The notes under the pieces are model-generated. The model was not told the origin of the DNA, ran no database searches, and saw only the letters and a list, made by a program, of their open reading frames with translations. A stretch of DNA of 64,000 bases from G965200765 sp965200765 (GTDB lineage: Bacteria > Pseudomonadota > Gammaproteobacteria > Arenicellales > JAJDZL01): assembly GCA_965200765.1 (NCBI GenBank), contig OZ241380.1, positions 2,790,001 to 2,854,000 on the forward strand, written 5' to 3'. Positions 30,904 through 40,482 of the stretch are shown here, piece by piece. How positions within the stretch are numbered: the stretch's first letter is position 1; every line of letters starts with the position of its first letter. Made by a program: the position numbers and the translations under genes.

Positions 30904-30941
30904 TTGCATTGCAATATAACATCTAACTGCACGAATGTCAA
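30904..30941 (-). promoter_or_regulatory. Consensus sigma-70 promoter of phasin with palindromic operator candidate
   Basis: On the minus strand TTGACA (30936-30941) and TATATT (30913-30918) are separated by 17 bp, an almost perfect sigma-70 promoter. The palindrome TTGCA-T-TGCAA (30904-30914) overlaps the end of the -10 box and the expected start site. TGC-containing palindromes at phasin promoters are typical targets of PhaR-type repressors, so autoregulated repression is plausible. The operator role is inferred. Confidence 0.75.
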
Positions 30942-31054
30942 GATATTTTTCAAATTTTTTTGTGAATGAACTTATCTGACACGAAATATAAGCATAGTAT
31001 CGTGTCTTACTGGTTATTCTGCTTCAATCGATTTTCACCATTCAAGCTTTGTTG

Positions 31055-31075
31055 TTATGTTGCATTACAGCATAA
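31055..31075. repeat. 21-bp imperfect palindrome upstream of phasin
   Basis: TTATGTTG - CATTA - CAGCATAA, arms with one mismatch, 115 bp upstream of the phasin -35 box. It may be a regulator site. The rest of the 30942-31233 gap holds no gene. Confidence 0.4.
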
Positions 31076-31233
31076 TGTCTGTTCATGTCAGCTGTATTCG
31101 TCGACGGCAAGTAGCTAAAGCCGGCCCGCCCCACTCGTACCCCGGGTTTGGCTTTTCAGTTCGACTCGGTCAAAGAAATGATTTCAGCGATTGAATATGG
31201 TGTGTCGTCCATGCCGGCAAAGACGGTTCTTGT

Positions 31234-33363
31234 TCAACCACGCCTCCATTTATGAAAACGCTCAAGAAATGCAATAGCCTTCGCAGATACATGTGCCCGT
31301 CGCCAGTTTCCTGCTGCTAGTCGAACGGATTCGGACAAGGTTGGATAAATGTGAATCGCACCAAGAATCTTGTTCAAACCAAGCCCGTGTTGCATGGCCA
31401 AAATAAACTCTGCGATCACATCGCCGGCATGGTCACCAGCGATAGTCACACCCAGAATCTTGTCCTTTCCGGGCACTGTCAGGATTTTGATGCAACCATG
31501 CGTCTCTTCATCCGCTATGGCTCGCGACAAATCCTTCATATCGTACCGGGTGACTTCATATTGCACACCCTTTTCCAGTGCTTCCAATTCATTCAGGCCA
31601 ACCCGTGCAACTTCCGGGTCGGTAAATGTAGCCCACGGAATGACAGAGTAGTCCACCCGTCGACTATAGAACGGTCGCAGCAAAGCATTGGTCGACGCAT
31701 ACGTCGCTTGATGCGCCCCGACATGCGTAAATTGGTACGGTCCCGAAACGTCGCCGCATGCATAGATATTTGGAAAATTGGTTTCCAGAAATTCGTTGGT
31801 TTGAATCGTTTTTGTCATGGAAAGTTCAATGCCAAGTTCCTCGATGCCGTAACCGGCAGTTCTTGCTTTTCTGCCAACCGCGACGATCAAGGCATCAAAT
31901 TGAATCTTTACTTCTTCCTCTTTGTGCTTGCAAATCAGGGTCTTCCCGCCGTCCTCCAAAAGAAATTGCTCGGCGCGATGGTCAACCAGAACGTTGACCC
32001 CGTCTGCCCTGAATTTCTCCATCACCATCTCGGAAAACTCCTGATCTTCTCTGGGTAGAATTCGGGACAGCATTTCCACCTGTGTGACATTGGAACCCAG
32101 GCGCGCAAACGCTTGTGCCAATTCACTGCCAATCGGCCCGCCGCCCAGTATGACAAGTCTTTGCGGCAGCTGCTCCATTTCCCACAAAGTATCCGAAGTC
32201 AAATAATCCATTTCTTCGATACCCGGCACCGGCGGAACAAAGGGTTCTGCACCTGCAGCAATTACGATGCTTTTGGTCGTCAGTTTCTTGCCATCAACAT
32301 CTACGCAGTACGGCGATTCAATGGTTGCATTGCCGGAGAAGCAATCCACACCCAAACCGGTGTACCGCTCAACCGAATCATGCGGTTCAATGTTCGATAT
32401 CACTCTCCGGATACGCGCCATGACGTCTGAAAATTCAAACTCTGCATGCGCGGTATGGATACCGAATTCGGCACTGCGTTTCTGGTGTGCCATGAATTTT
32501 GCAGTACGGATCAGTGCTTTGGAGGGAACACAACCGGTATTGAGACAATCGCCGCCCATGCTTCCTTTTTCTACCAAAGCCACCTTGGCCTTGACGGCCG
32601 CCGCAATGTATGCCGCCACCAGCCCTGCCGACCCGGCACCAATCACAACTACATTGAAGTCAAATTTCTTTGGTTTGGGAAACTTTCCAAGCACCTTGCG
32701 CGACTTGACTACGTCAATGACTTTCTTTGCGAGTAGCGGGAAGATGCCGAGCAATACAAACGATGCAATCAACGCCGGCGACAAAATACCACTGAGTGAG
32801 TCGATCTTGGCAAGCTGGGTGCCGGCATTCACATAGACGACCGTTCCGGCCAACATTCCGATTTGACTGACAATATAGAATTTTTTCGTGGAAATTGGAG
32901 TCAGTCCCATTAGCAGATTGATGACAAAAAACGGAAACAGGGGTACCAAACGAAGTGTGAACAGATACAATGCACCATCCTTTTCTACACCTTCATTGAT
33001 GGCGCGTAGCTTGTCGCCATATCTGCTTTGAATACTGTCGCGCAACACATATCGGGAGACCAGAAAAGCACAGGTTGCCCCGATGGATGACGCGAACGAT
33101 ACCAGAATGCTCCCAATGACAAGCCCGAATATCGCACCCGCTACCAGCGTAATAATGGCCGCACCTGGCAATGACAATCCCGTAATCAGAATATAGAGAA
33201 CAAAAAACAACAAAGCTGTCTGTACCGGGTTTGCATCCCTGTACTCCATAATTCGGCCTTGCTGGGCTTTGATGTACTCGAGATTCAGGAATTGGCCCAA
33301 GTCAAAGATAAAATACGCAGCGATTAGGGCAACTACAATGACTACGACAAGAATTTTTTTCAT
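31234..33363 (-). CDS. TVP38/TMEM64 membrane domain fused to a flavin disulfide oxidoreductase
   Basis: 709 residues from the ATG at 33363. Residues 1-230 form a multi-span TVP38/TMEM64 (SNARE-associated) domain with the RLVPLFPFFVINLLMGLTPI signature. Residues 238-709 are a complete pyridine-nucleotide disulfide oxidoreductase: FAD loop VIGAGSAGLVAA, redox pair Cys273/Cys278 in GGDCLNTGCVPSKAL, second nucleotide loop ILGGGPIGSELAQAF, and a C-terminal dimer domain with HIYPTLSE. It resembles mercuric or dihydrolipoamide reductases but lacks a C-terminal Cys pair. The enzyme would be tethered to the inner membrane; electron acceptor unknown. Confidence 0.9.
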   Translation of the reverse strand: MKKILVVVIVVALIAAYFIFDLGQFLNLEYIKAQQGRIMEYRDANPVQTALLFFVLYILITGLSLPGAAIITLVAGAIFGLVIGSILVSFASSIGATCAFLVSRYVLRDSIQSRYGDKLRAINEGVEKDGALYLFTLRLVPLFPFFVINLLMGLTPISTKKFYIVSQIGMLAGTVVYVNAGTQLAKIDSLSGILSPALIASFVLLGIFPLLAKKVIDVVKSRKVLGKFPKPKKFDFNVVVIGAGSAGLVAAYIAAAVKAKVALVEKGSMGGDCLNTGCVPSKALIRTAKFMAHQKRSAEFGIHTAHAEFEFSDVMARIRRVISNIEPHDSVERYTGLGVDCFSGNATIESPYCVDVDGKKLTTKSIVIAAGAEPFVPPVPGIEEMDYLTSDTLWEMEQLPQRLVILGGGPIGSELAQAFARLGSNVTQVEMLSRILPREDQEFSEMVMEKFRADGVNVLVDHRAEQFLLEDGGKTLICKHKEEEVKIQFDALIVAVGRKARTAGYGIEELGIELSMTKTIQTNEFLETNFPNIYACGDVSGPYQFTHVGAHQATYASTNALLRPFYSRRVDYSVIPWATFTDPEVARVGLNELEALEKGVQYEVTRYDMKDLSRAIADEETHGCIKILTVPGKDKILGVTIAGDHAGDVIAEFILAMQHGLGLNKILGAIHIYPTLSESVRLAAGNWRRAHVSAKAIAFLERFHKWRRG

Positions 33364-33485
33364 AATGACTCTGTATTTGAATGAAATTTTTTGATTTTCA
33401 ATATGATTTTCGCCTTCTTGACCGGAAAACAAACTCCAAATTCAATGCTAAATTTATCACACAACCTGCGGTTGGGCATGTCACT

Positions 33486-34121
33486 ATGCTGATTTACTTC
33501 ATACGACACGGGCAAACCGACTACAACGTACAACAGAGATTTCAGAGTCAGTTGGACATTCCGCTGAATCGAACTGGTCGACAACAGGCAGAAAAGCTAC
33601 GCCAATACCTCTTGTCGAACCAGATTCATTTACAACCCATCATCAGTTCGCCGCTGTCTCGCGCAACAGAGACTGCCGAAATTATTGCCAAGCAGTATGA
33701 TGATGTTTTGATCGAGCCCTGTCTTGTAGAGATCAGCTTGGGTGCTTACGACGGACGATACGAAAGCGAACTGGCAGAAGAAATTGGCAAGCAGGATTAC
33801 GATACATGGCGCGCCTCATGCTTTACCGTCCCGTCACCCGGTGGTGAATCTATGCGTGATGCGAAAAATCGTATTGAACCATTGATCGAAAAACTTGCCA
33901 CATATTCCAAAGATGTGAAGTTGGGGATTGTCGCCCATCAGGGAATCCTGATGGCCTGCAAGTCAGTTCTCTCCGGTAAATCAGACGTTGCGTCGCTAAT
34001 GAATTTCAAGCAACCCAATGATGAAGTTGACGTTTGGGACTTTGACAATGGCAAGGCCATGAGCTTGCATCGAATCGATTACCGGATTTCTTCCCAAAGC
34101 TCGCAGGTTGTTGATTCATAG
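33486..34121 (+). CDS. Histidine phosphatase (phosphoglycerate mutase-like)
   Basis: 211 residues from the ATG at 33486, which begins directly with the catalytic motif MLIYFIRHGQTDYN (phosphorylated His8). The second conserved parts SSPLSRATETAEII and PGGESM are present, and the late catalytic His is in IVAHQGILMA. Related proteins include alpha-ribazole phosphatase (CobC) and cofactor-dependent mutases. No cobalamin gene is adjacent, although the B12-dependent mutase is in the window. Transcribed divergently from the reductase. Confidence 0.85.
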   Translation: MLIYFIRHGQTDYNVQQRFQSQLDIPLNRTGRQQAEKLRQYLLSNQIHLQPIISSPLSRATETAEIIAKQYDDVLIEPCLVEISLGAYDGRYESELAEEIGKQDYDTWRASCFTVPSPGGESMRDAKNRIEPLIEKLATYSKDVKLGIVAHQGILMACKSVLSGKSDVASLMNFKQPNDEVDVWDFDNGKAMSLHRIDYRISSQSSQVVDS

Positions 34122-35151
34122 CGACAGAGTGAAAAGAGTAGCTTTGTAATCTCGGCAACGAGGAACTCGATTGGGTAGGGCTTATAGCGGAGTCAGCATT
34201 TCAATTTACGGTGCTGAAACGCCATCGAAACTTATACTATCAGGAGCTAGAGCATTTACTGAGTGGCTTACTTTCGTTTGTTGAAGTCACCCGGATTGAT
34301 ATTCGCTTGCATCTGATTTTGCCGAAACAAGCGTGCTTGATTGGCTCATTTCTGGCTTGCTCGACGAGTTGCTTGGTGCCTCAGGAGCTATGACAAGAAC
34401 CGGTCCGATGTTCCATTGTAGTCAGTTCAGTAGGAAAATTTAATAGAATTCACTAAGCTGACAGCACGGAAATCCTCAAACAATGCCGGGCAAACCTTAT
34501 TCATACTGTAGTCAACCCTTGTAAATCGGCAATTTCGCCTTCAAAACGAAAGTGAAGCCTCAATTCTCTCACACCAATGCAAGAGAAAATTTGCACCCTA
34601 CGCTCTCCGATTTGTTGTACAATTGATTGCATGCTGGTACATCGGCACGACGATTCAAGTTGGCAAAAGGCCATAATTGGGAATGGCAAAGAGTAAGTCC
34701 GTATTTGCCTCGTCGACAATCAGTAATTTTTTACAAATTTGTGGAGCGGAGGTTCTAAATGTCCAGAACACATGTATTTCACAACAAATTTCCAACGGAA
34801 AGTACTCAATGCTACATCTTGATTGACAAAATCGTACTGAGCGAATATTGTGTATCATGAAAGTTTTCCTGAGTATCATTTTATTTGTAATGCTAACTCC
34901 AGTAGTATAGTCTCAAAATTTTATGGTGAAGAATATAGGAGGCTACCGCTGACAACTGAAATTTATTAAGCAATATCCGAAAGTCAATCAAAAGTGGCTT
35001 AGTGGTTTCTTTACCTAGTACCAGCCTACAAATGATGGTAACAGAGTGACTCGAACACGTGATCAGTCAAAGACGATATACTTTTGAAATTATCGTAAAA
35101 TAATTCGGAATCTTTTCAAAATTAAATTTCAGAGAATTCAATTTTACAAAC
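34122..35151. other. 1-kb gene-poor region with decayed-looking frames
   Basis: No intact gene is supported. A plus frame of about 80 codons ending at 34393 (containing NLYYQELEHLLSGLLSFVE) lacks a start and match. At 34857-34910 the frame MKVFLSIILFVMLTPVV, a plausible signal peptide, is cut by a TAG and reads on for 13 codons (34911-34952) to a TGA; it looks like the stump of an exported protein. The base composition becomes AT-rich toward the DUF2971 gene. I saw no strong RNA hairpin or array. Confidence 0.45.
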
Positions 35152-35937
35152 ATGAATACCATTAAGCTTTATAAATTTGTCAATTCGAGTTACGGACTTT
35201 CGAATTTACGCGAACGAAAAATTAAAATTTCTCGCTTGGAAGATTTGAATGATCCTTTCGAACTGAGAGCTATCCGTTCGCTGTCGTGTGAAATCAAACA
35301 ACTTTTAGAAAACGAAAGGAAGGAATTTTCGAAAAAGTACGGGGTACTTTGTTTTTGCAAAGATTGGCGAAGTCCAGTTCTTTGGGCACACTATGCAGAA
35401 AACCACCAAGGTCTATGCTTTGGTTTTGAAATTTGCAAAGAATTTGTAGGCAACGTGGGCTATGTAGAACAACCAATTAACGCTGATGACTATTTTGAAG
35501 AGTTGATTGCGAATAGTGATGAACAAAAAAAGAAAATATTAGACTATATTGATAAATCTAAATCCTATGAAGAGTTTAAACTTAGATATAGAGAGGTAAT
35601 TGAACAGGTGACAGAAGAAAATCTGAAATCGGTAGAATCAGATGAGAAAGGCCGTCGTTTGCTGGAAAAAATCTTGTTAACAAAATTTTCGCATTGGAGT
35701 TACGAAAGAGAATACAGACTCTTCCCGGAATTAAACCAAGATTTCTGTGTATTCACTAGTGATACAAATGACGATCAATATAACATAAAACTAACAGAAG
35801 TTATAATTGGTCTAAATTCATGTTTAAGTTTGAATGCAGTTCAAAACGCACTTGGAGATTCATTTGAATATGTGAAAATATTTAAATCCGACCTGCATGA
35901 CGAAAAGTTTGAAATGAAAAGAACTCAATTGAATTGA
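35152..35937 (+). CDS. DUF2971 family protein
   Basis: 261 residues with the DUF2971 pattern: LYKFVN near the start, ISRLEDLNDPFELRA, GVLCFCKDWRSPVLWAHYA, a GLCFGFEI strand, and HWSYEREYRLFP late. The family is of unknown biochemistry, scattered by horizontal transfer and often near defence genes. Codon use is clearly more AT-rich than that of the metabolic genes, and the gene is alone, next to transposase debris. Role unknown. Confidence 0.82.
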   Translation: MNTIKLYKFVNSSYGLSNLRERKIKISRLEDLNDPFELRAIRSLSCEIKQLLENERKEFSKKYGVLCFCKDWRSPVLWAHYAENHQGLCFGFEICKEFVGNVGYVEQPINADDYFEELIANSDEQKKKILDYIDKSKSYEEFKLRYREVIEQVTEENLKSVESDEKGRRLLEKILLTKFSHWSYEREYRLFPELNQDFCVFTSDTNDDQYNIKLTEVIIGLNSCLSLNAVQNALGDSFEYVKIFKSDLHDEKFEMKRTQLN

Positions 35938-36182
35938 GTTTTACCGGCCGTAAAAATTTTATTTCTGCTTCTTACCCTGGTCCGGTTTTCTGGAAAACGG
36001 CATAGTGTTGAATTTTAAACAAGACAACCTAAGGGAATAAAGCCAAGGAAAAAGATCAACGAATCAATGATAGGACCAGAAACATTGTTTGCGAAAGATG
36101 GTATGTCCGCAGGAAGCGATGGCCTCTCCACCTCGCGATGCTTGCGCACCGAACCCGACACTACATCCTTAGCAGAACTTGT

Positions 36183-36433
36183 TTATCGGCGCGGGAGTTC
36201 CTTTTCAATCCCCGGAATCCCTTGCTCCGCAAAGCGCCGGCACCATCGACCCACAGTGTTCTTGTCGATCCCCACAAGCCAGGAGATTTCAATATTGCTC
36301 AAACCCGCTACCGCATATGCAAGATGATCTTGGCACGCTCCGTCAGCCAACGCACATGCTTGCGACCCGTGGCCCAAGTCATCAGCTTCTTCTCCTGCTC
36401 CGCCGTCAAATGAATCTCCACCGCCTTCCTCAT
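36183..36433 (-). mobile_element. IS630-family transposase remnant, N-terminal part, frameshifted
   Basis: A GGGAGG ribosome site precedes ATG at 36433. The first frame gives MRKAVEIHLTAEQEKKLMTW and WLTERAKIILHM, then a stop. The continuation in another frame gives GLSNIEISWLVGIDKNTVGR and RRFAEQGIPGIEKELP. Together they are the helix-turn-helix region of IS630 transposases, about 80 of some 340 residues. The catalytic DDE part is missing. Close DNA identity to the remnant at 38446 across the ATCTTGCAT...GGGTTTGAGCAA stretch. Confidence 0.8.
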
Positions 36434-36601
36434 CGTTACCTCCCGGCCAATTCGACCGTGCTGAATTCAACCATGAAGGCAGTATACATATAATCAATCA
36501 TCTTTATCATTTATCGTGGACTCACCAGTAGTTATGCACTTTGTACTTACTAGTTCACTCTTACTCCATCACGCGTTTGGCCAGCTCCGATTCCACTATC
36601 T

Positions 36602-38089
36602 TTAACGCAGTGCCCTAGTTAACCAAACAGCAGCGGCAGGTTCAGCGATTTCTACTGATTCTGACAACCAAGTGTTAAATCTAAATTCAATGCTATCTAT
36701 GGATTCGGCATAATTGAACTGAAATAAATCTCTAGTAGCAGACTGCACATTCAAAGGTACAACATTGCCACTGTTGTTTGATGTACCCGCGACTGTTAGT
36801 GCTGATACTACCATAATACCACTTTCTTGATCTCCGAACCAATGCAAACTCAGAATATATGCGAAATATTCTTTATTTGTTATAGAGAGTTTCATCCAAT
36901 CTTCAAAATCGAGAAATTCAACAGAATAATCAAAACTGTTTGCTACTTCAACAATTTGATTATAGAGGGAATATTTGTCGCCAGTATCAGAGTTGGATGA
37001 GGATATACTCACCTTGCAAATTGATGGATCAGTCGGTTGTAGCACCGAAAGTCTGCCTTCAAGGTACATTTCGAAATCTTTAATTTCTTTATTGATGATT
37101 GTGACAATTTTGCTAGAGTAATTTTGAACCATCTTTGTTTTTTCAGAAATTGATTCGTTGTCGTTATTTACATAGGCAGCTACGGACGGCCAAACATTTT
37201 CGGAAAAATATTTTTGACGGACTTTCTGTTCCAAACTGAGAGCATTCAAAATTGAACTCCTTTGTCGCTCGACGAACAAATCTACCAAATCAGTCAAATC
37301 ACCAGAATCTGCTTTTTCCAAAGCATCAATATATTGATCTCTTTCCAAATTTCTAATTACAAGTGGAAAAATATTATTTTGCAGAAATACAAGACTTGCT
37401 AGTGCTCTAGCTACACGCCCATTGCCATCTTGAAATGGATGAATTTGAACAAAGCGGTGATGTAGCCATGCGGCCAATACTTCAGGCGCACACCGATGTT
37501 CAATTTCTCTATACCACTCCAATAGATTCTCCATTTCATTTTTGGTCTGTTCTGGTGGGCAGTAATGGTGAAGGACTCCATCCGGTCTTCTAGGATTGTT
37601 GGGACGAACTTTGTACACACCTTTTTCAAGCGGTATATGCACTCGCTTTCCATCAATAGAAAATCCTGCCGCTGTATCTTGATGAGTAGTAAATTTCGCA
37701 TGTAAATTACGAATAAAGTGTTCAGTGAGCGGTTGTTCTCTTTTTACGTAAGAGAACAAACCTTCTACGATGCCAAGTTGGTCATCAATCAAGCTTTTAA
37801 TCTGTTCTGCTGTATCTCTTTGAACTCGACCCTGATGAGCGATAATTGCAGAATCTATACCCTGTTCAATCAGTACCTCGGTTACCCCTCGATCCCAATG
37901 GTACAAGCGTTCAATAAGCCCAGTTTCAATCGCCCACTCCTTGTTCAGATTCGCGATAAAATTCTGGTACAAATTAGTTTCGATCAGACTGTTTTTTTTG
38001 TCATTCCAGACTGTAGTCAATGCTCTTAACTCGACTGAAGCAAGTTCTTCTGCATTGCTAGGCAAGTGTTCAATAAATTGATAGGCCAT
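36602..38089 (-). CDS. Fic/DOC family protein (AMP transferase-like)
   Basis: 495 residues from the ATG at 38089, preceded by AAGGA. The Fic core HPFQDGNGR is intact at about 217-225, with the preceding flap region AAGFSIDGKRVHIP and the helix ALASLVFLQNNIF. Fic enzymes move AMP or related groups from nucleotides onto proteins. I see no obvious (S/T)xxxE(G/N) inhibitory helix and no antitoxin gene beside it. The C-terminal 230 residues match nothing I recognise. It lies between two IS630 remnants facing outward, so it was probably acquired with them. Confidence 0.85.
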   Translation of the reverse strand: MAYQFIEHLPSNAEELASVELRALTTVWNDKKNSLIETNLYQNFIANLNKEWAIETGLIERLYHWDRGVTEVLIEQGIDSAIIAHQGRVQRDTAEQIKSLIDDQLGIVEGLFSYVKREQPLTEHFIRNLHAKFTTHQDTAAGFSIDGKRVHIPLEKGVYKVRPNNPRRPDGVLHHYCPPEQTKNEMENLLEWYREIEHRCAPEVLAAWLHHRFVQIHPFQDGNGRVARALASLVFLQNNIFPLVIRNLERDQYIDALEKADSGDLTDLVDLFVERQRSSILNALSLEQKVRQKYFSENVWPSVAAYVNNDNESISEKTKMVQNYSSKIVTIINKEIKDFEMYLEGRLSVLQPTDPSICKVSISSSNSDTGDKYSLYNQIVEVANSFDYSVEFLDFEDWMKLSITNKEYFAYILSLHWFGDQESGIMVVSALTVAGTSNNSGNVVPLNVQSATRDLFQFNYAESIDSIEFRFNTWLSESVEIAEPAAAVWLTRALR

Positions 38090-38445
38090 TCGCTTTTCCT
38101 TGTAATTGTGCATTGTCAAGTTTTTATTGTACCCATAAACGATTTCAGTTTTCAACCGGCTAAATTCGCGAAAGACTTAGAAATTGGATGAAATGGTCCG
38201 GTGCGGGCGACAACTACGAAATTTCTGGTCGGTATCAAGGTGTGTACCTCACATCACAAGCGATGCTTCTGACTACCCCGATCTTTCAGAAAGGGCCTTC
38301 GCGGCTTCAAGACCCACAGAACCGCGCGAAACCTTCGATATTCACTCGCGACCTGCTGGTGTATGCGCGGCTTTGGGGTACCGTCTTGCTTTACGTGCTC
38401 TAGCATTTCTCAAAAGTTCCAGCCCGCACCGAAGACGATGCATGC

Positions 38446-38749
38446 CAAGATCATCTTGCATGCGGCAACGGGTTTGAGCAATATTGAAATCTCCCGGCTT
38501 GTGGGGGGTGAGCGAAACCTATCGCTGTCATCGGCACGAGGAGTTCCTTCGGTTTCTTCGCGAAATTGACCCAGCCAGCACATCAAGCGTAGCGCCTACA
38601 CCTCGGTGGCTCATCTGGAAGCCTGCCTCAAAGAATATGTGGAAAGCCACGACAAGGCCTCGCAACCGTTCGTGTGGACCAAGCCTGCGGACGAAAACCC
38701 GGCGAAGATCGAGCGTGCCAAGAAGGCGCTTCCAGCACACCAGATATAA
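38446..38749 (+). mobile_element. IS630-family transposase remnant, internally deleted
   Basis: Three pieces of one transposase are joined by deletions and frame changes: HTH part HAATGLSNIEISRLVG, then RHEEFLRFLREID, then KRSAYTSVAHLEACLKEYV and QPFVWTKPADENPAKIERAK to a TAA at 38747-38749. The last is the classic IS630 C-terminus (PFVWTKtAdeI). The first piece shares long DNA identity with the remnant at 36183-36433 but is inverted. The stretch 38156-38445 next to it and 38750-38967 after it hold no supported gene. Confidence 0.78.
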
Positions 38750-38967
38750 TCTATATTTTATTATGAGCACACCACTATTTTAAGTGTATAGAGGTGATGA
38801 CCTCATTCCAAACCGGGTGCTTCAATCCACTGGACAAATCTCTTCCCTGTTTTCGTGGTGCAAGAGTATACTTTCAACCTTTTACGAATGAAGCGTCTTT
38901 GTAAGAATGTGTAACAAGATACCGAAACCTCAGTGGCAACACCGGTGACAACACGAACGTTTTTGAA

Positions 38968-40482
38968 ATGAGTCAGGCAATCGTCGCAACAGGTCATCCT
39001 GCAACCTCACAATCTGCCGCCTCCATTCTGCGAATGGGTGGAAATGCGGTGGATGCCGCCATTTCAGCCTTGCTTACATCCTGCATGACTGAACCGGCAC
39101 TGTCTTCGCTCGGTGGCGGCGGATTCGCAATGGTTCACATGCATGATTCCAATCCGGTTCTCGTTGATTTTTTTGCCCATGCACCGAAAAAATTGAAATC
39201 TGCCCACGAAGTCAGTATTCGATCGTTTATCTGCGATTTTGGCAGTGCCCAGCAAGAATTTCATATCGGCGCAGGCACCAGTACAGTTCCTGGTACGGTA
39301 AAAGGCATTTTCGAGTTGAGCAGAAATTTCGGGCGAATGTCAATGAAAGACCTGATACAACCCGCAATTGACACACTGAAGGAAGGTATTACCGTAAATG
39401 AGTTGCAAGCCAAATTCCTGGACATGTTGTCACCTATTTATCTTGACCCTTCCGCGCGACCTATTTTTGAAAGCAGGCAAAATCCCGGGGAAACACTGAC
39501 CACCGGTGAAAAAATGTACTGTTCCGAGTACTGCGACCTGCTTGAAACACTTGCAATTGAAGGTCCTGACTTGTTCTATCGGGGTGAAGTTGCGACGCTA
39601 ATTCACAAAATCGCAGAATTCGACGGCGGTACTGTAACTGCTCGGGACCTGAAAAATTATCAAGCTCATTTTCGAAAACCGTTATCAGTCTCATACAGGA
39701 ACCATGCTGTATTCCTGAATCCTCCCCCATCCACTGGTGGACTACTGATTGCAATGGCACTGTTGCTCTTGCACCCGACCAAACCAGACACCTTCGACTC
39801 TCCCAAACATGTGAATGCATTGCTGAATGCAATGAAAACTATCAACGAACTGAATGAAGCTGCACCTTCCGAGATCATTGACAAGAAATTGCAACGCCAT
39901 TATTTCAAGATTCGCCGAGAAATGTTAGCCGCTTCGCGCGGCACCACACACATTTCAGTTATCGATCAAAAGCGTAATGCAGTGGCCTTGACGATTACAA
40001 ACGGAGAAGGTTGCGGCACCATAGTACCGGGCACGGGGATTATGCTGAACAACATGCTTGGAGAAGCCGACTTGAATCCCCGTGGGTTGGTCGACTGGGT
40101 TCCAGACGTTCGACTCAGCTCCTCAATGGCACCCACCATTGCAATACGAAACAATGGCGACCAGGTCGTTACCGGTTCCGGGGGTTCGAACAGAATCTAT
40201 TCAGCACTACTGCAGGTGCTGGTCAATTTGATTGACTACCAGATGTCCGTGGAGCAAGCTGTTGTTGCCCCGCGTGTACATTATCATGAAGGTGCCGCTT
40301 ATCTGGAAGATTTGTTCGGCGAAAATACCGTGGAAACAGTTTTAACACAATTTGAAGACATCACACGTTTTCCAGAATGCAATGTTTTTTTCGGTGGTGC
40401 TCATACAGTTCGTTCTACCCGAAGTGGTCTCGAAGGATGCGCAGATGAACGAAGATCGGGACATTGCATTCGAATTCCGTGA
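38968..40482 (+). CDS. ggt: Gamma-glutamyltransferase family protein, no signal peptide
   Basis: 504 residues of the Ntn-hydrolase gamma-glutamyltranspeptidase family. The N-terminus IVATGHPATSQSAASILRMGGNAVDAA and GGGGFAMV are typical. The autoprocessing site is SRGTTHISV, where Thr326 would be the new N-terminal nucleophile, and GGSNRI forms the oxyanion region late. Classical GGTs are periplasmic; this one starts right at the domain with no signal, so it should be cytoplasmic. Other members of the family act on oxamate or acylated amines, so the substrate is open. It overlaps the MFS gene. Confidence 0.85.
   Translation: MSQAIVATGHPATSQSAASILRMGGNAVDAAISALLTSCMTEPALSSLGGGGFAMVHMHDSNPVLVDFFAHAPKKLKSAHEVSIRSFICDFGSAQQEFHIGAGTSTVPGTVKGIFELSRNFGRMSMKDLIQPAIDTLKEGITVNELQAKFLDMLSPIYLDPSARPIFESRQNPGETLTTGEKMYCSEYCDLLETLAIEGPDLFYRGEVATLIHKIAEFDGGTVTARDLKNYQAHFRKPLSVSYRNHAVFLNPPPSTGGLLIAMALLLLHPTKPDTFDSPKHVNALLNAMKTINELNEAAPSEIIDKKLQRHYFKIRREMLAASRGTTHISVIDQKRNAVALTITNGEGCGTIVPGTGIMLNNMLGEADLNPRGLVDWVPDVRLSSSMAPTIAIRNNGDQVVTGSGGSNRIYSALLQVLVNLIDYQMSVEQAVVAPRVHYHEGAAYLEDLFGENTVETVLTQFEDITRFPECNVFFGGAHTVRSTRSGLEGCADERRSGHCIRIP

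Noticed and set aside
38188..38403. 71-codon plus-strand frame next to the right IS630 remnant
   Set aside because: No similarity to transposase or other proteins; lies in scrambled debris.
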